This document shows, one piece after another, positions 5,427 through 11,255 of a stretch of 11,255 nucleotides of DNA. A program made the translations under genes and the position numbers. Position 1 is the first letter of the stretch. Each line of letters begins with the position of its first letter. Source of the stretch: JAFGJU01 sp964570935 (GTDB lineage: Bacteria; Eisenbacteria; RBG-16-71-46; JAFGJU01); contig CAZMZP010000095.1 in assembly GCA_964570935.1 (NCBI GenBank), positions 1 through 11,255 of the forward strand, given 5' to 3'. The notes under the pieces were generated by a model. The model saw only the letters and a list, made by a program, of their open reading frames with translations. It was not told where the DNA came from and ran no database searches.

Positions 5427-7868
5427 CTAGCTGACCGCCGCTTCTTCCTTGGCTTTCTTGGGCGCCAGGGCCTTCCTGGTGTGCTCTATCTCTTCGGCCG
5501 TGACTTTCTTGCGCAAGTCCTCCATCGCGCGCATAACGATTGCGAACTTCTGTCCCTCGGCGGCGCTTATCCACTCAAGCTGGAGCCTGTCGGGCCTGAT
5601 GCCCGCCTTCTCCAGCTTGTCCCAGAGCTTGTCCACTCTGATCTGCGTCTGCCTGTTGGCGTTGATGTAGTGGCAGTCGGCGAAGTGGCAGCCGGACACG
5701 AGCACAATGGGCGCGCCCTTGCGGAACGCGTAAAGGACGAAGTCCTCCTTGACTCTTCCGCTGCACATCGTGCGTATCAGCCGGTTCGACGTCGGGTACT
5801 GGAGTCTCGAGATGCCGGCGAAATCGCCCCCGGCGTAAGAGCACCAGTTGCACGCGAACACGACCACTTTGTTCTCGGGCTTGTCTTCCAGGATGGCGTC
5901 GATCTGCGAGTAGATCTGCGCGTCCGTGAAGTGCCTCATCTCGATCGCCCCGAACGGGCACTCGGCGCCGCACGTGCCGCAGCCGGCGCAGGCCGCCTCG
6001 ATGATCTTGGGCGCAAGCTTGGTCTTGCGGTCGGTCTGAGTGATGGCCTTGTACGGGCACACCTTTACGCACAGCCCGCAGTACTTGCACAGGTCGGGGT
6101 CGACGTGCGCTGTGATGGCCTCGATGGATATCTTACCGGCTGAGAGTATTATGTTGGCCCTGGCCGCGGCGGCAGATCCCTGCGTCACGCTGTCCTTCAC
6201 GTCCTTGGGCGACTCGGCGCATCCGGCCAGGAACACGCCCCTCGTCGGAGCGTCCACCGGCTTAAGCTTCGGGTGCGACTCCATCAGGAAGCCGTCGGAT
6301 GTCTTGGAGAGGGTGAGCAGCTGGCGCACGACGCCGCTGTCCTTACGCGGGAGGAGCCCCACGGACAGCACCAGCATCTCCACCTCGTGCCTCTCGATCT
6401 TGCCGGTGGTGGTGTTCTCGACGGTCACTATCAGGTTCCCGGTGGCCGGGTCTTCCTCGACCTCTCCGGGCAGGCCCCTGACGTACTGGACGCCCTCGGC
6501 CTTGCTCTTCATGTACAGGTCCTCGAACCCCTTGCCGAAGGCCCTGATGTCCATGTAAAACACCGTGCTCTGTACCTCGGGGTAGTGGTCCTTGAGGAGC
6601 ACCGTGTCCTTGATGGTGTTCATGCAGCAGATGTTGCTGCAGTACGGGTTCCCTCTCTTCTGCGAGCGCGACCCCACGCACTGGATGAAGCCTATGGACT
6701 TGGGGGCCTTCATGTCACCGGGCCTGACGAAGTGGCCCTCGGTCGGGCCGCCGGCGCAGATGAGCCGCTCGAATTCCATGCTCGTGATTACGTTGGGGAA
6801 GCTCCGGTAACCGTACTCGTCCAGCTCCGTCGGGTCGTACACGTCGTTCCCTATGGCCACGACTATGGCGCCCACGTCCAGCGTCACCAGCTCGTCCTGC
6901 ATGTCGAAGTCAATGCACTTCTTCTCGCACACGTCCTGGCACTTGGCGCAGGCGATTGGGTTGTTGCCCAGGCACGTCTTCATGTCGATGATGTAGCTGG
7001 ACGGCACGGCCTGAGGGAAGGGGATGTATATGCCCTTCCGGGACGAAAACCCCATCTGGTACTCGTCGGGCACGGCGACCGGGCAGACCTTCGCGCACTC
7101 ACCGCACGCGTTGCACTCCTTGTTGTCGACGTACTTGGCCTTCTTCCTGACAACGACCTTGAAGTTCCCTATGTATCCCGTGACGCTCTCGACTTCGCTG
7201 AACGTCATCAGCTCTACTCTCGGATGCCGACCGGCATCCATCATCTTAGGTCCCAGGATTCATATGGAACAGTCCATCGTGGGATAGGTCTTGTCGAGCT
7301 GAGCCATTATCCCGCCGATGGACGGTTCTTTCTCGACCAGGTAGACCTGGTAGCCGGCGTCCGCGAGGTCGAGAGCGCTCTGTAAGCCGGCGATGCCGCC
7401 GCCTATCACGAGCGCTTTTCCGGTGACCGGGATCTCCTTCTCGTCCTGCTCCTGGAGCAGGCGCGCCCGGGCGACGGCTATCTTGACCATGTCCTTGGCC
7501 TTCTCCGTCGCGGCGGCCCTGTCGCCGGCGTGAACCCAGCTGCAGTGCTCGCGCAGGTTGGCCATCTCCAGAAGGTACGGGTTGACGCCCGCCTCCTCCA
7601 CGCACTGCCTGAACGTCGGCTCGTGCATCCTGGGGCTGCAGGACGCCACCACGACTCTGTTGAGCCGGTTCTCGCGGATGTGGCGCTTTATCTCATTCTG
7701 GCCCGGGTCGGCGCAGGTGTACTTGTTCAAGACCGCCGCGGCCACGTCGGGGAGCGTCTCGGCGAACTTACGGACCTCCGCGCAGTCGACGGAGCCTGCG
7801 ATGTTGAGGCCGCACTCGCACACGAACACACCCACCCTGATATCGCCCTCAGTCTCTGGCTTTACCAT
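5427..7868 (-). CDS. hdrA: HdrA-like electron-bifurcating flavoprotein with fused MvhD domain; selenoprotein (TGA 7260-7262 read as Sec)
   Basis: 813 aa if the in-frame TGA is read as selenocysteine (Sec203). Numbering is from ATG 7868, which has AAAGGGGG 8 nt upstream; GTG 7877 is possible but lies against that site. Domains: N-terminal HdrA domain with VFVCECG (Cys17, Cys19) and VVASCSPRMHEPTF; FAD-binding thioredoxin-reductase-like domain with VIGGGIAGLQSALDLADAG (about 155-173); the DCSIU-ILGPKM block (200-209); 4Fe-4S site CNACGECAKVCP (Cys252, 255, 258, 262); a second Cys-rich site (299-318); CVGSRSQKRGNPYCSNIC; two C-terminal ferredoxin motifs (Cys594/597/600/604 and Cys627/630/633/637); and a full MvhD domain (about 667-785) with CNWCSYAGGDFAG, MCSGRV and GCHFADCHY. 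HdrA cores split or merge electron pairs between ferredoxin, a low-potential donor and a disulfide. Both halves match the family without a gap across the TGA, so this is not a broken gene. Without recoding it would be called as two ORFs (202 and 605 aa). Confidence 0.9.
7222..7239 (-). promoter_or_regulatory. Candidate bacterial SECIS element in hdrA
   Basis: On the minus strand GGATGCC-GGTC-GGCATCC forms a perfect 7-bp stem with a GGUC loop, plus a possible outer U-G pair. The stem starts 20 nt, and the loop 27 nt, after the TGA. Bacterial SECIS elements lie in the coding region shortly after the UGA and carry a conserved G in the apical loop; the E. coli fdhF loop is GGUCU. It encodes Asp-Ala-Gly-Arg-His, of which GRH is also constrained by the protein family, so part of the match could be coding. 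Confidence 0.7.
7260..7262 (-). other. In-frame TGA decoded as selenocysteine (Sec203 of HdrA)
   Basis: The frame reads Pro-Thr-Met-Asp-Cys-Ser-Ile-TGA-Ile-Leu-Gly-Pro-Lys-Met. HdrA proteins normally have Cys at this place (DCSxCILxPKM), and methanococcal HdrA is a known selenoprotein. The frame continues for another 610 well-conserved codons. Confidence 0.82.
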
Positions 7869-7915
7869 CCTTCGCACCCCCTTTGCTTGTAGTCTTTCTG
7901 GCTACGCTGTTTCAT
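7862..7915 (-). CDS. Possible 17-codon leader peptide overlapping the hdrA start
   Basis: MKQRSQKDYKQRGCEGW, from ATG 7915 to TAA 7862-7864. The Shine-Dalgarno AGGAGA with 5-nt spacing is among the best in the operon. The hdrA ATG (7866-7868) lies inside its last codons, one nt before the TAA, the geometry of translational coupling. It fills most of the only sizeable gap (about 70 bp) around hdrD-hdrA. The peptide is basic and matches no family I recognise. It could be chance. Confidence 0.35.
   Translation of the reverse strand: MKQRSQKDYKQRGCEGW
7877..7884 (-). promoter_or_regulatory. Ribosome binding site that sets the hdrA start
   Basis: AAAGGGGG, 8 nt before ATG 7868. It ends at the edge of the upstream GTG (7877), which leaves no spacing for that codon, so ATG 7868 is preferred. 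Confidence 0.5.
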
Positions 7916-7938
7916 TTGAGTCTCCTGGTTGCATGGGT

Positions 7939-9081
7939 CTATTTCACGAGTGAGGAGGCCAAGAGCACGGCCAGATCCTCCACCTCTATCTTTGCTTCTT
8001 CCGGAAAACCGGTGTCGTTCATGGCGCACTTGAAATGTATCTTGCACTTGGCGCATGCGGTGGCCAGCACCTTGGAGCCCGTCTTTCTGGCTTCGGTAAG
8101 GCGGCCAGTCTGGATGGCCTTCGAGTGAATTCCGCAGTTCATCCAGCCGCTCGTGCCGCAGCATATGGAGGCGTTCCTGGAGCGCCGCATGTCCTTGAAC
8201 GAATCGCCGCAGACGGCCCTGAGCAAGTTCCTGGGCTGGTCGTACACGTCCAGGAAGCGGCCGAGGCGGCAGGGGTCCTGGAACGTGACCTCTCTCGAAT
8301 CCTTCCGTAGCTTGAGCTCCCCGGACGCCACGTGCTTGTCCAGGAGCTCGGTCAGGTGCATGACCTGGAAGGGAAGGGCGCCCACGAACTCGGGGTAGTA
8401 AACCTTGAGCGTGGTCACGCACTCGGGGCAGGCGCTCACGATCTTGGTGGCGCCGGTGGCCTTCAGCTTCTCGACGTTGTGCCTGGCAAGCCTCTTGAAG
8501 TTCTCCGCGTCGCCCGCCCACAGGAGGTCGTGGCCGCAGCACCTCTCGTCGGGCATGACCACGGGCTCGATGCCTATCGCGTTCAGGAGCTTCACGGTCG
8601 AGCGCGCTATCTCGGACGTGTTCACGTCCAGCTTCTCGAAGAAGGCGTCGAAATACGGGATGCATCCAACGAAATAGAGGTAGTCCGACTTTTCGGAGAT
8701 TTTGAGGTCGGGTGTCAGCCAGCCCATCCTCTGCTGCTTGAGCTCGGGAGACGTCATTATCCGCATCAAAAGCTGGAACGCGCTCCCGTGCGAGCACAGG
8801 GCTTCTTTTCCGCCCTTGTACGCGTCCACGCGCGCCACCTTCGTTAGGTCGACGTAGTCCACGTCCGAAGGGCATCTCTCGCTGCACAGCTTGCAGGTGA
8901 GGCAGTGCCAGATGGTCTCACACTTAAGCGCGTTCTCGTCACCCGCGACCGCGTTCGCGACGATCTTTCTCGGCGAGAACGAGCCGTTGGCGCGCGCCAC
9001 CGGGCAGACCGCGGTGCACTTGCCGCAGTCCAAACACAATCTCGCACCGGTGAGCTTTATCGCTTCGATGAGTTCCTTCAC
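7939..9081 (-). CDS. hdrD: HdrD-like iron-sulfur subunit (HdrC-HdrB fusion)
   Basis: 380 aa from GTG 9081, with GAGG 8 nt upstream inside the end of the mvhD-like gene. The N-terminal HdrC-like part has two 4Fe-4S motifs: CLDCGKCTAVCP (Cys16, 19, 22, 26) and CLTCKLCSERCP (Cys60, 63, 66, 70). The HdrB-like part has two complete CCG domains: Cys140 / CCG 181-183 / CPEC 218-221, and Cys271 / CCG 307-309 / CAKC 343-346. In HdrB such CCG motifs hold the unusual noncubane clusters that cleave the CoM-S-S-CoB disulfide. Bacteria lack those coenzymes, so the substrate here is unknown: perhaps another disulfide, a quinone-like acceptor or a protein. The fused order matches HdrD of methanogens and BamD of class II benzoyl-CoA reductase clusters. 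No membrane segment is seen. It should act with the HdrA encoded next. Stop is TAG. Confidence 0.88.
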   Translation of the reverse strand: MKELIEAIKLTGARLCLDCGKCTAVCPVARANGSFSPRKIVANAVAGDENALKCETIWHCLTCKLCSERCPSDVDYVDLTKVARVDAYKGGKEALCSHGSAFQLLMRIMTSPELKQQRMGWLTPDLKISEKSDYLYFVGCIPYFDAFFEKLDVNTSEIARSTVKLLNAIGIEPVVMPDERCCGHDLLWAGDAENFKRLARHNVEKLKATGATKIVSACPECVTTLKVYYPEFVGALPFQVMHLTELLDKHVASGELKLRKDSREVTFQDPCRLGRFLDVYDQPRNLLRAVCGDSFKDMRRSRNASICCGTSGWMNCGIHSKAIQTGRLTEARKTGSKVLATACAKCKIHFKCAMNDTGFPEEAKIEVEDLAVLLASSLVK

Positions 9082-9091
9082 CGGATGTTCC

Positions 9092-9658
9092 TCACTTTCT
9101 CAGGGGGCTTGGACCCGCGCGTCTGACCCTGTCGGTGAACTCGTCCAGAACCGCGGCCAGAGCGCTCCCGTCCGCACCGGGTATCCATTCGAGGCGGAGC
9201 CTGTCCGCCTCCAGGCCGAGCAGAGACACCAGCTTCTTCGACGTCTCGAACATCTCGGCCTGTCTCTCGTTGCCGAAATAGTAGTGGCATTTTCCCGCTC
9301 CGCAGCCGCACACGATGACGCCGTCCGCGCCCAGCTCGAAGGCCTTGAGGACGTGGCTGGGCTGAACCCTGCCCGAGCACATCACACTGACGACCCTGAC
9401 CGCCGGACGTCCGGCGGGCGGCCCCTTCGAGCCGTTTGTCTCCTGCGTCTCGGAACACCACTTGCACACGAAGGCGATTATCCTGGGCTCGAACTTCTCC
9501 GCGCCGGTGGCCGCTTCCTTCCCGGCCGGAGCCTCTTTCATGGGAGTCTTTTCCCTAGGAGCGGCGGTCTGGCCGGTCGTGGGGTTCGTTGTCGCGGCCT
9601 CCTTCATGGCGGTCGGCCGGGTCTCGCGCGTTGTGGATGCCTGTTTTTCCTTCTTCAT
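9092..9658 (-). CDS. mvhD: MvhD-like iron-sulfur protein with low-complexity N-terminal tail
   Basis: 188 aa from ATG 9658; ATGs at 9607 and 9541 are alternatives because the conserved part starts only at about residue 56. It has the MvhD/VhuD cysteine set: FVCKWCSE (Cys65, Cys68), VMCSGRVQP (Cys94), GADGVIVCGCGAGKCHYYFGN (Cys119, Cys124, plus an extra Cys117). MvhD is the 2Fe-2S link that carries electrons between a hydrogenase or formate dehydrogenase and HdrA. The usual SYAGADLAG...YP segment after the first Cys pair is replaced by an unrelated Gly/Pro-containing stretch (ETQETNGSKGPPAGRP), so partner contacts may differ. Residues 1-53 are rich in Thr, Ala, Lys, Glu and Pro, with MKEA twice and KEAAT twice, and look disordered. 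It is a second copy of the domain fused to HdrA. The gene is 48 bp after korC and 10 bp before hdrD. Confidence 0.85.
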   Translation of the reverse strand: MKKEKQASTTRETRPTAMKEAATTNPTTGQTAAPREKTPMKEAPAGKEAATGAEKFEPRIIAFVCKWCSETQETNGSKGPPAGRPAVRVVSVMCSGRVQPSHVLKAFELGADGVIVCGCGAGKCHYYFGNERQAEMFETSKKLVSLLGLEADRLRLEWIPGADGSALAAVLDEFTDRVRRAGPSPLRK

Positions 9659-9706
9659 GTCCTCTCTACCTGATGTCCTGCCCGCCTGACTGACCCGTTG
9701 CCGGGC

Positions 9707-10258
9707 TCAGGGCAGCGGTTGAGCCTTGACGCCGTACTCGTAGCCCTGCTCGAAGGCGTTTTCGTTCAGTTCCTTCGTCGCGGCCGGCACTGTCGTCAAG
9801 ATGGCCTCCTTCATCGAGTCGTGAGAGACAATCTTCGTGACGCCGGCGAAGAACCCCAGCATCACGATGTTCGCCACTATCTTCCTTCCCAGGTCCTCGG
9901 CCATCCGGGTCGAGGGGATGGCATAAGTCTTTACCGTCTTGTTGGCCCTCTGCGGCTTCACCAGGTCCTGGTCTATCAGAACCACGCCTTCGTCGGGCAT
10001 CAGAGGCTCGAACTTGACGCAGGCCTCCTGGGACATGAGCACCAGCACCGTCGGCTTGACCGGGTGCGGGTAATGCACGGCCGTGTCGGACACGACCACG
10101 CCGGCGGCGCAGGCGCCACCCCTGGACTCGGGTCCGTAGCTCTGAGTGAACGTGGCGTGTTTCTTGTCGTATATGGAGGCCGCCTTGCCCACGATGTAGC
10201 CCGCCAGGAGTATCCCCTGCCCGCCAAACCCTGCGAATCTGAGTTCGGTTCTAGCCAT
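9707..10258 (-). CDS. korC: 2-oxoacid:ferredoxin oxidoreductase, gamma subunit
   Basis: 183 aa, normal for a free gamma subunit. It starts at ATG 10258 with GGAGG 4 nt upstream overlapping the end of korB (gap 10 bp). Family motifs: LRFAGFGGQGILLAGYIVGKA at the start, then YGPESRGGACAAGVVVSD (41-58), a coenzyme A-side loop typical of KorC/PorG, and DEGVVLIDQDLV. It forms the alpha-beta-gamma enzyme that oxidatively decarboxylates a 2-oxoacid with CoA and reduces ferredoxin. Substrate (2-oxoglutarate, pyruvate or branched-chain) cannot be fixed from this subunit, so the kor symbol is provisional. Confidence 0.88.
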   Translation of the reverse strand: MARTELRFAGFGGQGILLAGYIVGKAASIYDKKHATFTQSYGPESRGGACAAGVVVSDTAVHYPHPVKPTVLVLMSQEACVKFEPLMPDEGVVLIDQDLVKPQRANKTVKTYAIPSTRMAEDLGRKIVANIVMLGFFAGVTKIVSHDSMKEAILTTVPAATKELNENAFEQGYEYGVKAQPLP

Positions 10259-10268
10259 AGTGCCTCCG

Positions 10269-11168
10269 TTACTCGTCGTCTCCGGGAATCTCGGTCTTGT
10301 CCACGCAGCGCTCCGGAATTGGAATCTTGAACCTGGCTCCCAGGCCCTGCTTCATCATGTCCAGGTACGTGGGACGCTCGATGTCCACGAACTTCCCGAC
10401 TATGATCTTGGAGTCCTTGCCGATCGCGACAGTGGCGGGGTCAGCTCCGTGCTTTATCACGGTGTTTTCCTGGTAGAACTTCATCATGTCCAAGCCGGTT
10501 CCCAGACGGTTGAGTCTTCCGTACAGAGTGGGGCAGGGCGATATCACCTCGACCACACTGAACCCCTTCCTGACGATCGCCTCCTGCATCGACTTCGTGA
10601 GTCTGCGCGTGTCCAGCGTGGTCCAGCGGGCCACGTACGTCGCGCCGCTCGCCGCGGCCAGGTGGGGGATGCTGAACGGGAACTCGATGTTCCCGTAGGG
10701 CGTGGTCGTGGACTTGGCGCCCAGCGGGGTCGTGGGCGCTCCCTGTCCGCCGGTCATCCCGTAGTTGAAGTTGTTGACGCAGATGACGGTGATGTCCATG
10801 TTTCTTCTGGCGGTGTGGATGAAGTGATTTCCGCCGATAGATATGAGGTCGCCGTCGCCGGAAATCACAATGACTTTCAGAGCGGGGTTTCCCAGGTGGA
10901 GTCCCACCGCGAACGGCAGGGCCCTCCCGTGGGTCGTGTGGAACGAATCCAGGTTCAAGTAGCCCGCGACTCTGCCCGTGCAGCCGATTCCGGAGACCAC
11001 GGAGACCTTTTCCAGCGGGATCCCGCAGTCCTTCACGGCGTTTATGAAGGCGGTCAGGCTCGTCCCCAGGCCGCAGCCCGAGCACCAGATGTGCGGGATC
11101 CTGTCCTGCCGCAGGAGAACGTCGATCGGATGGTGCTCGACCATCGTGCATGCTTGCTGCTGTGTCAT
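10269..11168 (-). CDS. korB: 2-oxoacid:ferredoxin oxidoreductase, beta subunit (TPP and 4Fe-4S)
   Basis: 299 aa. ATG 11168 overlaps the korA stop as ATGA. Key parts: WCSGCGLGTSL (28-38, with Cys29 and Cys32) and GIGCTGR (60-66, Cys63), cluster ligands near the active site; HTTHGRALPFAVGLHLGNP (78-95); GDGDLISIGGNHFIHTARRN (104-123) with VNNFNYGMTGGQ (131-142), the Mg/TPP motif; TPLGAKSTTTPYGN; and SPCPT (210-214). This is the catalytic thiamine diphosphate subunit of KorB/VorB type. It depends on the cofactor made by the thiD2-thiE genes of the same window, though these are distant and on the other strand. About 20 residues at each end exceed the core. Confidence 0.92.
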   Translation of the reverse strand: MTQQQACTMVEHHPIDVLLRQDRIPHIWCSGCGLGTSLTAFINAVKDCGIPLEKVSVVSGIGCTGRVAGYLNLDSFHTTHGRALPFAVGLHLGNPALKVIVISGDGDLISIGGNHFIHTARRNMDITVICVNNFNYGMTGGQGAPTTPLGAKSTTTPYGNIEFPFSIPHLAAASGATYVARWTTLDTRRLTKSMQEAIVRKGFSVVEVISPCPTLYGRLNRLGTGLDMMKFYQENTVIKHGADPATVAIGKDSKIIVGKFVDIERPTYLDMMKQGLGARFKIPIPERCVDKTEIPGDDE

Positions 11169-11255
11169 GCGGCGGCCCTCCTGATGGCTTCCAGGATCTT
11201 GTCCGGGTTGTGTGTCCCTCCGCCCGCGTGCGGGACCAGGATGACCTTGGCCTTG
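11165..11255 (-). CDS. korA: 2-oxoacid:ferredoxin oxidoreductase, alpha subunit, C-terminus only (5' end outside window)
   Basis: 30 codons including TGA, reading KAKVILVPHAGGG, then THNPDKILEAIRR and AAA before the stop. The ending 'H..GG..h.p..I...I' is the usual C-terminus of KorA/PorA-type alpha subunits, and it directly precedes and overlaps korB by ATGA (11165-11168). Identified mainly by context because little is visible. Confidence 0.7.
   Translation of the reverse strand, partial: KAKVILVPHAGGGTHNPDKILEAIRRAAA

Noticed and set aside
5427..7868. hdrA as two separate genes or a pseudogene (ATG 7244 or 7247 as an internal start)
   Set aside because: The conserved HdrA block runs without a gap across the TGA, there is no other lesion, and the internal ATGs have only a weak Shine-Dalgarno.
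7862..8887. Long minus-strand open frame of 341 codons over hdrD
   Set aside because: It is an Arg/Gly-rich shadow of the HdrD-like gene, whose own frame has clear Cys motifs; only its last 17 codons have an independent ribosome site and are listed separately.
9690..9710. Small hairpin with a GCAA loop at the end of korC (minus strand)
   Set aside because: Only 4 GC pairs plus a wobble, no T-run; too weak to call a terminator or processing site.
1..11255. CRISPR arrays, insertion sequences, integrases, rRNA genes
   Set aside because: No repeat-spacer pattern, transposase or integrase motifs, terminal inverted repeats or rRNA signatures were seen.

Overview
The window comes from a GC-rich, Gram-negative, probably anaerobic bacterium. 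LptF and LptG imply an outer membrane. The first protein ends in a FlgD-like / type IX secretion (T9SS) type A sorting domain with the YPNPFNPTTTIEYG motif, and next to it is a small DNRLRE-type secreted protein. That combination is typical of the FCB superphylum and its uncultured high-GC relatives (Eisenbacteria, Krumholzibacteriota, Latescibacterota, Zixibacteria and similar). The taxon is an inference; no rRNA or other phylogenetic marker is present.

Layout. Positions 2-1285 (+) hold the C-terminal end of a secreted beta-helix protein and a 174-aa exported DNRLRE-like protein. Positions 1472-2638 (+) hold thiamine genes: ThiD2 (an HMP-phosphate kinase) and ThiE (thiamine phosphate synthase). 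They lie in the same frame, separated only by one TGA and a 63-nt open linker. Positions 2643-5092 (-) hold lptF-lptG, overlapping by ATGA and convergent with thiE at a distance of 4 bp. Positions 5093-5259 are non-coding and hold two hairpins, one a 13-bp GC-rich stem that resembles a terminator. Positions 5260-11255 (-) form one compact operon, transcribed right to left: korA (C-terminus only), korB, korC, an mvhD-like gene, an hdrD-like gene (HdrC and HdrB fused), hdrA with a fused MvhD domain, and a 52-aa zinc-ribbon protein.

The main discovery is in hdrA. Its reading frame is interrupted by one in-frame TGA at 7260-7262. This falls exactly where HdrA proteins carry a conserved cysteine, in the Asp-Cys-Ser-x-Cys-Ile-Leu-x-Pro-Lys block. 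Starting 20 nt after the TGA is a perfect 7-bp stem with a GGUC tetraloop (7222-7239), which fits a bacterial SECIS element. The gene is therefore best read as one selenoprotein of about 813 aa (Sec203), not as two genes or a pseudogene.

Taken together, the kor-mvhD-hdrD-hdrA operon looks like a soluble redox module that couples a 2-oxoacid:ferredoxin oxidoreductase to a flavin-based HdrA electron-bifurcating or -confurcating core. The HdrD-like subunit would handle an unknown disulfide or other acceptor, and MvhD-type domains would pass electrons to or from a partner. The set of HdrD-, HdrA- and MvhD-like proteins resembles the BamDEF part of class II benzoyl-CoA reductases as well as methanogen Hdr/Mvh, but no benzoyl-CoA reductase or hydrogenase gene is in the window.
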